From: Pseudomonas saxonica
GTDB lineage: Bacteria > Pseudomonadota > Gammaproteobacteria > Pseudomonadales > Pseudomonadaceae
Direction of reading: 5' to 3'
DNA: 64,000 bases
NCBI RefSeq assembly: GCF_007858365.1
Contig: NZ_VFIO01000001.1
Span: forward strand, 248,001-312,000
The notes beneath the pieces were generated by a model. It saw nothing but the letters and a program-made list of their open reading frames with translations, was not told the DNA's origin and ran no database searches. Below, in pieces: positions 40,082 to 48,364 of this stretch (position 1 is the stretch's first letter; each line of letters starts with the position of its first letter). The translations under genes and the position numbers were made by a program.

Positions 40082-40969
40082 TCAAATAGTATCCTTCAAG
40101 AGTTTTTGAAGGTATTGTCCGTAACCCGTTTTCTTCAACTTCTCAGCTTGCTCACCCAATTTTTCAGGTGTAATCCAGCGACTATTAAAAGCAATTTCTT
40201 CCAAACATGCCACCTTCAAACCCTGCCGATGTTCGATGGTATGCACGAAGTGACTGGCTTCAAGCAGAGACTCGTGAGTGCCGGTATCTAACCATGCAAA
40301 ACCACGACCTAACATTTCCACTGTCAGGTTCTTTTGCTCGAGGTATACGCGGTTCACATCAGTGATTTCGAGTTCACCCCGTGCAGAGGGTTTGATATTT
40401 TTAGCAATTTCGACAACTTGATTATCGTAGAAATACAAACCAGTCACGGCATAGTTTGATTTCGGCGCAGACGGTTTCTCTTCGATGCTTAGCGCGCGAC
40501 CTGTGCTATCAAATTCAACCACACCAAAACGTTCCGGATCGGATACGTGGTAACCGAATACGGTTGCCCCACTCTCTTGCGACATGGCAGAGCGCAAATT
40601 ATCAGAGAAGTGTTGACCGTAAAAAATGTTATCCCCAAGAATGAGGCATACAGGATCTTGACCAATAAACTCTTCGCCAATGATAAAAGCTTGCGCCAAA
40701 CCATCAGGGCTAGGCTGTTCGGCGTAGCTGAGTTCGATCCCGTATTGGCTACCATCGCCCAGCAATTTTTTAAAGCACGGTAAATCTTCAGGCGTCGAGA
40801 TGATCAGGATTTCTTGCATTCCCGCTAGCATCAGCACAGACAGCGGGTAGAAAATCATGGGCTTGTCATAGATCGGCAGCATTTGTTTCGACACGCCCAG
40901 TGTGAGCGGGTGCAGGCGCGTACCTGAACCGCCGGCGAGAATAATACCTTTACGTTTTATGGTGCTCAT
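40082..40969 (-). CDS. rmlA: Glucose-1-phosphate thymidylyltransferase
   Basis: A 295-residue nucleotidyltransferase making dTDP-glucose from dTTP and glucose-1-phosphate. It carries [21 protein letters not shown] at the N-terminus, [19 protein letters not shown] (metal-binding aspartate) and IEEKP. GGAAGAG lies just before the ATG. It is the first gene of the O-antigen operon after the ops leader and overlaps the TTG start option of rmlC. It supplies dTDP-glucose for both the rhamnose branch and the 3-amino sugar branch. Confidence 0.96.
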   Translation of the reverse strand: MSTIKRKGIILAGGSGTRLHPLTLGVSKQMLPIYDKPMIFYPLSVLMLAGMQEILIISTPEDLPCFKKLLGDGSQYGIELSYAEQPSPDGLAQAFIIGEEFIGQDPVCLILGDNIFYGQHFSDNLRSAMSQESGATVFGYHVSDPERFGVVEFDSTGRALSIEEKPSAPKSNYAVTGLYFYDNQVVEIAKNIKPSARGELEITDVNRVYLEQKNLTVEMLGRGFAWLDTGTHESLLEASHFVHTIEHRQGLKVACLEEIAFNSRWITPEKLGEQAEKLKKTGYGQYLQKLLKDTI

Positions 40970-41044
40970 CTAACTAGCTCTTCCTTAACTAATATGCGGT
41001 TGTCGCCTGACATGCCTTCAAGCGACAGAATTCAATTCTTTAGA

Positions 41045-41056
41045 CACGCTACCGCC
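41045..41056 (-). promoter_or_regulatory. ops element (RfaH recruitment site), part of a JUMPstart-like leader
   Basis: On the minus strand the 12-base sequence GGCGGTAGCGTG is identical to the E. coli ops consensus. It is preceded by CCTGGG, resembling the CCAGGG that precedes ops in JUMPstart leaders. It lies 76 bases before the rmlA start and 72 bases after the rfaH stop codon. In E. coli, RNA polymerase pauses here and the exposed non-template strand recruits RfaH, which then suppresses termination over long operons. Confidence 0.9.
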
Positions 41057-41127
41057 CCAGGATTGATCGTCAATTTCCTGAGGACTGGGAGTTTCATCAT
41101 TGCCCGGGCTCGATACCCGAGTACTGC

Positions 41128-41652
41128 TTAGCTATTGGTGATAGAAGCCAAAGGCATACTGATCTGTTGCTGCCGGTTCATCAGATTGATAAGGAGGATG
41201 ACGCGCTCCTCACCGTCCATGGACATGAAAATCGACTCTATGCCTGCATACCCTTCATCGTTCAATGTCACTGTTTCGCCGGGTTTGAATGCGCACAGCA
41301 CGCTGGATTGCGCGCGGGCTTGCAATTGCTCTACCAGTTGCTGGCTGACGGGTAAGGGCTGACCGCCAAAGGCAACCACTCGGGCAACGCCGCGACTAGA
41401 GCGTAAGGGCGCCCAGTTTGCGCCAAGAGGCATATGAATGAATAGATAACCCGGAAATAAGGATTCTTGAACAAGCTGACGCTTACCCCGCAGCAGTCTT
41501 TCACGACTGCATACGGGGCGAGAGCATTCGTAGCCTTGACGCATAAGGTTTTCTTCTGCGCGCTCATCCTGCTTTGGCTTGCACTGCACCAGGTACCAAT
41601 CCCCAAGCTTTGAGGCGACCGAGGTGTGAGGTGCGACGGTAGTTATGTCCAT
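41128..41652 (-). CDS. rfaH: Transcription antiterminator RfaH
   Basis: A 174-residue NusG paralogue. The NGN domain (about 16-112) starts GDWYLVQCKPKQDERAEENLMRQGYE and contains ESLFPGYLFIHM; the C-terminal part (about 120-174) fits the KOW domain, which in RfaH switches between alpha and beta folds. The length is close to E. coli RfaH (162 residues) and shorter than NusG. It is followed at once by an ops element and then the O-antigen operon, so its target is plain. The upstream Shine-Dalgarno is poor, with AAGGAAG about 18 bases away. NusG itself is not in the window. Confidence 0.92.
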   Translation of the reverse strand: MDITTVAPHTSVASKLGDWYLVQCKPKQDERAEENLMRQGYECSRPVCSRERLLRGKRQLVQESLFPGYLFIHMPLGANWAPLRSSRGVARVVAFGGQPLPVSQQLVEQLQARAQSSVLCAFKPGETVTLNDEGYAGIESIFMSMDGEERVILLINLMNRQQQISMPLASITNS

Positions 41653-41740
41653 TGACCGTTCATTCTGCGTCTTCCTTGGTTTGCTATTGCGCTTGTCATT
41701 GCCTATAGCAAGCCGCTAAGTTCTTATAATGTTCGCGAGG

Positions 41741-43186
41741 TCAGCTCGCAGGTATCAATACATCGACCGGCAGATTTCGAGTGCCGTAAAGAACTTGCAG
41801 TTCCGCTGCCAATGCTTGCTTTGCTGATATTTCACCGTGCACCAATCTTATCTGCTCTGGCCAGTGGTCCATGCCGGACACGAAGTTGAGCAAGTCTAAT
41901 TGGTCAGCATGCGCAGAGTAACCACCAAGGGTCGTAATGTCTGCCGAAATCCGATGGCGCTCACCTTCCAGGTCTACATATCCACCCTTTGGGCCATGCT
42001 TTTGTATAGCGGCCCCTGGGGTGCCCTGAGCTTGATACCCCATAAACAGTACATTATGCCTCTCATCACCCAACATGGCTTTGAGGTAATTAACAATTCG
42101 GCCGTTCGAACACATACCATTTGCAGCAATCACGATCGCCGGACGGCCTGTACTGCTTAGGTAATTGACCACTTGCAAATGCTTGGCGTGGCTGTCAACC
42201 GTGATGAGCTGCTGGAAATTCAGAGGGCTTCTCCCCGCTTTAAGCCGCTGTTGAGCGTGAGCATTCCAATATATATCCAGCCCTCTGTATGCAGCCGTCA
42301 GTCGACTGGCCAATGGAGAATCGATTATGACAGGCAGCTGCGGCCAGTTGATCGGTAGAGATTGATCCTCATCCAGGCTCACGGCCGCAGGTGTCAACAG
42401 TGATTTACGATGAAGGATGTCTTCGATCTCGTAGAGCAACTCTTGGGTGCGACCCAAACTGAAGGCCGGAATTAAAAGTGTGCCTTGATCGGCTAAAGCT
42501 TTATCGATCACTCGCTCCAACCGGTCTTGTCGCTTTACTCGATCTTCGTGCAGTCGATCACCGTAGGTGCTTTCCAAGATCAGAATATCGGCACGCTCAG
42601 GCGATTGTGGCCCAAGTAATAAGGGCGTATTGGGCGCACCCAAGTCTCCAGAGAAGACGATGCGCTGGCTCATGCATGTTTGCGGGTAAGTCAGATCGCA
42701 TTCCACATAGGCTGAACCCAGTATGTGCCCTGCTCTTTGCAAACGAATTCGCGCCTGCAAAGTGTCGGACTGCGAAATGCGGAACCACTGTCCAAATGGA
42801 ACCGCTACTGTTTGCTTCCGTACACGCTGCAAATAGCGATCCAGGTTGCGAGTGTCTCGACTGAATTCAAGCTTGAATGCATCTTCCAGCACCAAGGGCA
42901 GCAGCTTTGCCGATGGCTCGCTGCAAATAATCGGCCCCTCGAAACCCGCAGCCAGCAAATACGGAATTCGACCAATATGATCTGCATGAACGTGAGTCAC
43001 GATCAGCGCATCGATCCCTTGGACGGAGAACTCTATATTGCGCACCCGTTCTTCAGCCGCAGGCTCATTTCCTTGAAATATTCCACAGTCAATTAACACA
43101 CTGCTTTGCGCGTCCATGTGCAATTGATGGCATGACCCGGTGACGCCATTGATGGCGCCATGGTGAATGATGTGCGGATAGTGCAT
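41741..43186 (-). CDS. Beta-CASP metallo-beta-lactamase family RNase
   Basis: 481 residues. The metallo-beta-lactamase core has HVHADHIG (motif 2), RAGHILGSAY, FSGDLGAPNTPLL and LILESTYGDRLH; the beta-CASP domain follows (TLLIPAFSLGRTQELLYEI), then ANGMCSNGRIVNYL, GYSAHADQLDLL and VHGE, the last giving the C-terminal histidine. This set is that of CPSF73/RNase J-related RNA-processing nucleases (the archaeal CPSF and YsgF-like group). It has no KH domains. The ATG at 43184-43186 begins MHYPHIIHHGAING. It lies between wzz and rfaH, co-directional, with gaps of 79 and 88 bases. Role unknown; processing of the O-antigen mRNA is one possibility. Confidence 0.88.
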   Translation of the reverse strand: MHYPHIIHHGAINGVTGSCHQLHMDAQSSVLIDCGIFQGNEPAAEERVRNIEFSVQGIDALIVTHVHADHIGRIPYLLAAGFEGPIICSEPSAKLLPLVLEDAFKLEFSRDTRNLDRYLQRVRKQTVAVPFGQWFRISQSDTLQARIRLQRAGHILGSAYVECDLTYPQTCMSQRIVFSGDLGAPNTPLLLGPQSPERADILILESTYGDRLHEDRVKRQDRLERVIDKALADQGTLLIPAFSLGRTQELLYEIEDILHRKSLLTPAAVSLDEDQSLPINWPQLPVIIDSPLASRLTAAYRGLDIYWNAHAQQRLKAGRSPLNFQQLITVDSHAKHLQVVNYLSSTGRPAIVIAANGMCSNGRIVNYLKAMLGDERHNVLFMGYQAQGTPGAAIQKHGPKGGYVDLEGERHRISADITTLGGYSAHADQLDLLNFVSGMDHWPEQIRLVHGEISAKQALAAELQVLYGTRNLPVDVLIPAS

Positions 43187-43265
43187 AAGCTTGCTCTCGA
43201 TACAGCTCCATGAAGAGGCAATTAGTCCACAACTAAGGCCGTTAATCACCCGACCTTAATGCTTT

Positions 43266-44636
43266 TCAGGAGCGATCTTTTTGCAAGGTTTTTCCGCTAA
43301 GGCCCGCCTCGTTCGAACGAATGAGTGTTGCTGACAATGCTGGCGCCATCGTTGAATGAGCCCCCGCTACACGCGCGTGCAGTAAGTGACGCACGAACGC
43401 TATAAGCACACCCAGCATTCCACCCAATACCAAGCCAAGGAGCAATATGAGGGCCTTTTTCGGTTTGAAAGGTGCGGTGGGAGCCAAAGCTTTACGATCA
43501 ATGGACACCAACTTCAAATTGGTGAAGTCCAGATTGCTCAAATTGCTCAGCCTGACGACTTCAGCACGTAACGGCTCAACACCTTGCAAAAATACATCTT
43601 CGTTTTGACGTTGCTTGAGCACTTCAACTTCGCGATTACTTTGGAGTAATTGCAATTCTCTAGCGATTTGAGCAATTCGCCCTTCAGTGAAGTCATCAGT
43701 TTTACGCTGCTGCAAAGCCAACCGCTCTGCTTCAAGGGCCTCGACACCCATGAAGTACAAAGGGATTTGTTGATTTGTGATTTCGGTGCGCATAATACTG
43801 GAGTCGCCGCTACGTGCAGAATCTCCTAAAGCAGAGGGTGTTGTCGGCTTTTGAATACCCAGAGATCTGGCGATGCCGATGGCTTCGCTCAATTGCGCCA
43901 TTCTGTCTGTGCGTTGAACTTTGAGCTGATTACGTAGCGCTTTCAACTCGTCTTGCAATTGCGCGCGCTTCAGAGCATCGGCTTCTTCGAGAGAGGCAAT
44001 GCGTGCTTCCTTGTCGTTTTCGTAGCTGGAGCGCGCGGCATTTATCTTGCCTTTAAGCTCAGTGAGCCGGTTATTCACAATGACTTTGAGGTCAGCTGCG
44101 ATCTGATCACGCTCAGCATTGATAGCATAGTCTACAAAACCGTTAAGAATCTGAACGCCATCAACGCCTTGAGGATAGCTCAATTCCAGGCCGATGAATG
44201 AACTCAGAGAATCGGCTTTTTTAGGATCTGGTAGATTCAGCTTCAAAGAGTCCCGGTTGAACTCCTCAAAGCTTTGCTCAAGGGAACGCCCAGGTTTTTT
44301 AAATTTTTCGAATAATTCCTGATTATCCCGAAAAAAGCTCAAGCGCGAATCATAAGACTCAAGGCTGGCGCCGACTTTAAGCAAGGCTTCGCTGGGCGGG
44401 AGCGTATACACGCCCGAGCGGTTCAAGGCGTCCAGCTCATTGATCGCTGCTGGGCGCAGAACGCTTGTGACTTTGTATTCTGGGGTCACCGCATAGGCAT
44501 AAATCAATGCAAGAAGCCCACACACTGCCGTGGTTGCGATGATGATGAGCTTTTGTTTCCAGATCGCTTGGAACAACGCAATCAGATCGACTTCATCAGA
44601 TGAAGAATTTCGGGGAAGATTAGAAATACTTGTCAC
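43266..44636 (-). CDS. wzz: O-antigen chain-length regulator Wzz
   Basis: A 456-residue polysaccharide co-polymerase. Two transmembrane helices bracket a long periplasmic coiled-coil region: TM1 at about 30-50 (LIIIATTAVCGLLALIYAYAV) and TM2 at about 393-415, preceded by the proline-rich stretch LAPTAPFKPKKA typical of Wzz. The protein sets the modal O-antigen length made by Wzy. It is longer than classic WzzB (about 330-350 residues), nearer the very-long-chain Wzz2 class, with an extra coiled-coil portion (about 185-330). The start is a GTG at 44634-44636. It is transcribed toward the MBL gene and rfaH. Confidence 0.92.
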   Translation of the reverse strand: MTSISNLPRNSSSDEVDLIALFQAIWKQKLIIIATTAVCGLLALIYAYAVTPEYKVTSVLRPAAINELDALNRSGVYTLPPSEALLKVGASLESYDSRLSFFRDNQELFEKFKKPGRSLEQSFEEFNRDSLKLNLPDPKKADSLSSFIGLELSYPQGVDGVQILNGFVDYAINAERDQIAADLKVIVNNRLTELKGKINAARSSYENDKEARIASLEEADALKRAQLQDELKALRNQLKVQRTDRMAQLSEAIGIARSLGIQKPTTPSALGDSARSGDSSIMRTEITNQQIPLYFMGVEALEAERLALQQRKTDDFTEGRIAQIARELQLLQSNREVEVLKQRQNEDVFLQGVEPLRAEVVRLSNLSNLDFTNLKLVSIDRKALAPTAPFKPKKALILLLGLVLGGMLGVLIAFVRHLLHARVAGAHSTMAPALSATLIRSNEAGLSGKTLQKDRS

Positions 44637-44948
44637 AACAAAGGCCTGCCTTCAAAAGAAACTGCGGGCTCGTTATGCAGAAATTTTCTTACGTGCGTTT
44701 TTTTATATTTTTTTCTGCAGGCAATGCGTCACTGCGCACCTGAAGAAGCACAAAAATAGCTGGCAATCGAGAACAGACCGGATTTTGCCAGTTTTACAAA
44801 ACAATACAAGACTTGACTGGAAACTCACGCACCCGTAAGACCCTTCCTACAGAAGGCTGGCGCCCTGCCCATAGAGACGTTCGTATAAGTCACCTCCAGT
44901 TTTCGCACCTCGCTCAAGCCAGTTGAATCTACACCCTGCCAGAAAGCA
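44637..44948. other. Upstream region of wzz
   Basis: A 312-base gap with no convincing gene. On the minus strand it holds an AT tract at 44698-44715 with a TATAAA (44702-44707) that could be a -10 element for wzz, but no well-placed -35 box. A TTGTAT at about 44805 is a second weak candidate. Nothing else recognised. Confidence 0.4.
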
Positions 44949-45197
44949 TTAGCTAGAGCGCAGCTCACGCTTCAATGCGGTTCGCTTGCGCCAGTAAACC
45001 AACATGCCAAGAAGAGGACCTATCGCCAGACCGACGAGCAACGCACCGACAAAAAAGAGCGCAGTCGATAGCGGCGGAGAGTGCCAGCCAAGGAATGTCA
45101 AAGACGTGGTTTGTTGATTTTCAAGAATAAAAATCACCACGCCAAAAAAAATCAGCAGAGCGACAACGCTCAACACAGCTTTTTTAAAAATATGCAT
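44949..45197 (-). CDS. LapA-domain small membrane protein
   Basis: 82 residues of the lipopolysaccharide assembly protein A (DUF1049) family: MHIFKKAVLSVVALLIFFGVVIFILENQQ forms the first transmembrane helix, a short periplasmic loop contains SLTFLGWHSPPL, and a second helix (about 45-65) is followed by a basic cytoplasmic tail (YWRKRTALKREL). E. coli LapA works with LapB in controlling LPS synthesis through LpxC. The ATG at 45195-45197 has AGGAGG 6 bases upstream. It starts 24 bases past ihfB, so the two are probably co-transcribed. No lapB follows here. Confidence 0.88.
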   Translation of the reverse strand: MHIFKKAVLSVVALLIFFGVVIFILENQQTTSLTFLGWHSPPLSTALFFVGALLVGLAIGPLLGMLVYWRKRTALKRELRSS

Positions 45198-45221
45198 GGG
45201 CGCCTCCTTTTCCCACAAGGA

Positions 45222-45518
45222 TCAATTGTCGTCTTCCTCGTCTTCGTTCACGCGGTCGCGTAACTCTTTGCCAGGCTTGAAATGCGGGACGAATTTACCG
45301 TCGAGCCGCACAGACTGACCGGTCTTGGGGTTTCGGCCCACGCGGGGGGCTCTGTAGTGTAGCGAGAAGCTGCCGAAACCACGGATCTCGATGCGATCTC
45401 CAGTAGCCAGGCATTGTGACATTTGCTCAAGCATGGTCTTGATAGCCAGCTCAACATCTTTGGATGAGAGCAGCCCTTGATGGGTGACAATTCGTTCGAT
45501 CAACTCCGACTTCGTCAT
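45222..45518 (-). CDS. ihfB: Integration host factor beta subunit
   Basis: 98 residues, the DNA-bending partner of IhfA. The sequence [37 protein letters not shown] is the N-terminal helical dimerisation body, and [21 protein letters not shown] contains the beta-ribbon arm with the intercalating proline. The acidic tail (VNEDEEDDN) is a little longer than in E. coli. It lies between rpsA and the LapA-domain gene, the usual order at this flank. AGAAGGG precedes the ATG. Confidence 0.97.
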   Translation of the reverse strand: MTKSELIERIVTHQGLLSSKDVELAIKTMLEQMSQCLATGDRIEIRGFGSFSLHYRAPRVGRNPKTGQSVRLDGKFVPHFKPGKELRDRVNEDEEDDN

Positions 45519-45856
45519 ATTTTTCCCTTCTTTTTCAAGCAGCTAGATCAGCGCTTCAAAGGTTTTAGCACGATCACAACAATTTGAACAGCCCAGGACT
45601 TGACTATCTTTGCGAGAACAGATGCAACATGTGAGCAGCTCTTTATCGCACACCGACAGACCTACATAGCGTAGCCGAGCAGTTCTCGAACTCTCCCAGA
45701 CACGCTATATGCGGCCTAACGCAAAGCTCACAAGGTTACCCCTGCAATTGCGCAGCACCGTACACGCTCGCTCACAGCCGCCACACCGGCGCATCTCAAA
45801 TTTCAGACACAAAAAAGGGCGACCGAAGTCGCCCTTTTTCTATGGTCAATCAGAAC
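45519..45856. other. Gap between rpsA and ihfB
   Basis: 338 bases with no supportable gene. It contains the rpsA terminator (45810-45837) and, nearer ihfB, the probable ihfB promoter region. No clear -35/-10 pair was found by eye. The separate terminator implies ihfB has its own promoter here. Confidence 0.5.
45810..45837 (-). terminator. Rho-independent terminator of rpsA
   Basis: On the minus strand AAAGGGCGAC, a TTCG tetraloop and GTCGCCCTTT form a perfect stem (45814-45837), followed by further T residues. It lies about 20 bases past the rpsA stop codon. Confidence 0.92.
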
Positions 45857-47551
45857 TTAGTTCTGTTTTTCCATTTGTGCACGCAGCAGGTCGCCCAGAG
45901 TGGTCGGACCAGCAGCAATGTCAGAGGTAGCTGGCTTGTCGCGCAGGCTCTGGATTGCTTCTTTCTCTTCAGCATCATCTTTCGACTTAATGGAGAGTTG
46001 GATTACGCGGCTTTTGCGGTCAACGCTGATGATCTTGGCTTCTACTTCTTCGCCTTCTTTCAGAACGTTGCGCGCGTCTTCAACGCGGTCACGGCTGATT
46101 TCGGAGGCTTTCAGAGTCGCTTCGATATCCGGAGCCAAAGTGATGATGGCGCCTTTAGCGTCAACTTCTTTCACGATGCCCTTAACGATTGCGCCTTTGT
46201 CGTTCTCTTGAACGAACTCGGAGAACGGATCGCTTTCCAGCTGCTTGATACCCAGGGAGATGCGCTCACGCTCTGGATCAACAGACAGGATAACGGTGTC
46301 CAGCTCGTCGCCCTTCTTGAAACGACGTACGGCTTCTTCGCCCACTTCGTTCCAGGAGATGTCGGACAGGTGAACCAGGCCGTCGATGCCGCCGTCCAGA
46401 CCAATGAAGATACCGAAATCGGTGATCGACTTGATGGTGCCGGAGATTTTATCGCCCTTGTTGAACTGGCCAGAGAAATCTTCCCACGGGTTAGATTTGC
46501 ACTGCTTGATGCCCAGGGAGATACGACGACGCTCTTCGTCGATGTCCAGAACCATAACTTCCACTTCGTCGCCGACTTGTACGACTTTCGAAGGGTGGAT
46601 GTTTTTGTTGGTCCAGTCCATTTCGGAAACGTGTACCAAACCTTCAACGCCTTCTTCCAGCTCAGCGAAGCAGCCGTAGTCGGTCAGGTTGGTTACACGA
46701 GCGGTAACACGAGTACCTTCTGGGTAACGAGCTTTGATAGCAACCCATGGATCTTCACCCAGTTGCTTCAGGCCCAGGGAAACACGATTGCGCTCGCGAT
46801 CGTACTTCAGAACCTTGACATCGATCTCGTCGCCAACGTTGACGATTTCGGAAGGATGCTTGATACGCTTCCAAGCCATGTCGGTAATGTGCAGCAGGCC
46901 ATCGACGCCACCCAGATCGACGAATGCGCCGTAATCCGTGAGGTTTTTAACGATACCTTTAACTTGCTGACCTTCTTGCAGGGATTCCAGCAGAGCTTCA
47001 CGCTCAGCCGAGTTCTCTGCTTCAAGAACGCTGCGACGCGAAACAACAACGTTGTTGCGCTTCTGGTCAAGCTTGATGACCTTGAATTCCAGCTCTTTGC
47101 CTTCCAGGTGCGTGGTGTCGCGCACTGGACGAACGTCAACCAGAGAACCTGGCAGGAACGCACGGATGCCGTTAACGTCGACAGTGAAGCCGCCTTTAAC
47201 CTTACCGTTGATAACGCCCTTAACCACTTCTTCTGCTGCGAAGGCTGCTTCCAGAACGATCCAGCATTCAGCGCGCTTGGCTTTTTCACGGGACAGTTTG
47301 GTTTCGCCAAAGCCGTCTTCGACCGCGTCCAGCGCAACGTGAACTTCATCACCGATGTTGATGTTCAGTTCGCCAGCGTCGTTGTGGAACTGTTCCAGCG
47401 GGATGAGGCCTTCAGACTTCAAACCAGCGTGAACGGTTACCCAACCAGCTTGGTAATCGATATCAACGATGATAGCGGTGATGATAGAGCCTGCCTGAAG
47501 ATTCAGGGTTTTTAGGCTTTCTTCAAAGAGTTCTGCAAAGCTTTCGCTCAT
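45857..47551 (-). CDS. rpsA: 30S ribosomal protein S1
   Basis: A 564-residue protein of six S1 OB-fold repeats, which binds mRNA and helps initiate translation, especially of weak Shine-Dalgarno messages. Repeats are visible as [102 protein letters not shown] and [19 protein letters not shown]. The ATG at 47549-47551 ([12 protein letters not shown]) has AGGA upstream. Codon bias is strong, as expected for a highly expressed gene. Confidence 0.98.
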   Translation of the reverse strand: MSESFAELFEESLKTLNLQAGSIITAIIVDIDYQAGWVTVHAGLKSEGLIPLEQFHNDAGELNINIGDEVHVALDAVEDGFGETKLSREKAKRAECWIVLEAAFAAEEVVKGVINGKVKGGFTVDVNGIRAFLPGSLVDVRPVRDTTHLEGKELEFKVIKLDQKRNNVVVSRRSVLEAENSAEREALLESLQEGQQVKGIVKNLTDYGAFVDLGGVDGLLHITDMAWKRIKHPSEIVNVGDEIDVKVLKYDRERNRVSLGLKQLGEDPWVAIKARYPEGTRVTARVTNLTDYGCFAELEEGVEGLVHVSEMDWTNKNIHPSKVVQVGDEVEVMVLDIDEERRRISLGIKQCKSNPWEDFSGQFNKGDKISGTIKSITDFGIFIGLDGGIDGLVHLSDISWNEVGEEAVRRFKKGDELDTVILSVDPERERISLGIKQLESDPFSEFVQENDKGAIVKGIVKEVDAKGAIITLAPDIEATLKASEISRDRVEDARNVLKEGEEVEAKIISVDRKSRVIQLSIKSKDDAEEKEAIQSLRDKPATSDIAAGPTTLGDLLRAQMEKQN

Positions 47552-47674
47552 TTTAATTCCTGTTGAATAAGGGCGAAGGAATACGCCCATCAGCCACACT
47601 CCAGACAATGTGGGTTACGTTCATATAAAAGAAGGCAAACAGGACTATTTCTGGTCTCCTGCCTGCTTTCTTGG

Positions 47675-48364
47675 TCATCCGGCAATATCGCGAAGTGCGA
47701 TTTCACTCATGATGCGTTCAAGCACCTGCTCGATTGACAACTCCGTAGAGTCCAGCTGTATGGCATCAGCCGCCGGCTTGAGCGGGGCTATTGCACGCTG
47801 CGTGTCACGCTCATCACGGGCACGAATCTCTTTCAGCAGACGCGGGAGACTAACATCATCGCCCTTGGCCTTCAACTGCAAGTAACGGCGGCGCGCTCGT
47901 TCCTCGGCGCTAGCCGTCAGAAAAATCTTCAGCGGAGCGTCGGGAAAAACCACTGTACCCATGTCCCGACCATCGGCCACGAGCCCCGGCAACTCACGAA
48001 ATGCACGCTGACGCTCGAGCAAAGCCGCGCGCACAGCGGGTAGCGCCGCCACCTTTGAAGCTCCGGCCGCCACTTGCTCACTGCGGATGGAATGAGTTAC
48101 ATCATCGCCTTCCAGGATAATGCTCGCCGCCTTGCCATTCGTCGCCCCGACGAATTGCACATCAAGATGCGCTGCCAATTTGCTCAGCAAAGGCTCGTTT
48201 TCCAGCGCAACGCCGTGATTGGCCGCAGCGAAAGCAAGCAAACGGTACAAGGCGCCCGAATCCAGCAACCGCCACTTCAAATCGTTGGCCAGACGCCCCG
48301 CTACCGTCCCCTTGCCTGAGCCGCTCGGCCCATCAATGGTAATGACCGGTGCCGGGCTGTTCAC
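47675..48364 (-). CDS. cmk: Cytidylate kinase
   Basis: Phosphorylates CMP and dCMP. The 229 residues show the P-loop [15 protein letters not shown] near the N-terminus, [24 protein letters not shown] and the LID-type [13 protein letters not shown]. The start is a GTG at 48362-48364 that overlaps the aroA stop as GTGA. This gives the expected Pseudomonas length and N-terminus; the longer reading runs into aroA. It lies before rpsA, a widely conserved pair. Confidence 0.96.
   Translation of the reverse strand: MNSPAPVITIDGPSGSGKGTVAGRLANDLKWRLLDSGALYRLLAFAAANHGVALENEPLLSKLAAHLDVQFVGATNGKAASIILEGDDVTHSIRSEQVAAGASKVAALPAVRAALLERQRAFRELPGLVADGRDMGTVVFPDAPLKIFLTASAEERARRRYLQLKAKGDDVSLPRLLKEIRARDERDTQRAIAPLKPAADAIQLDSTELSIEQVLERIMSEIALRDIAG

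Noticed and set aside
41060..41085. TTGACG as a -35 box of an O-antigen promoter next to ops
   Set aside because: No -10 box lies 16-18 bases downstream; that position is occupied by the ops element itself, which must lie within the transcribed leader.
41741..43186. Antibiotic beta-lactamase
   Set aside because: The protein has the beta-CASP insert and C-terminal histidine motifs of RNA-processing nucleases and no signal peptide.
45842..47515. A 557-codon open frame antisense to rpsA
   Set aside because: It mirrors rpsA almost end to end. Strong codon bias in a highly expressed gene leaves the opposite strand open; the product has low-complexity F/V/D-rich sequence, and there is no separate start signal.
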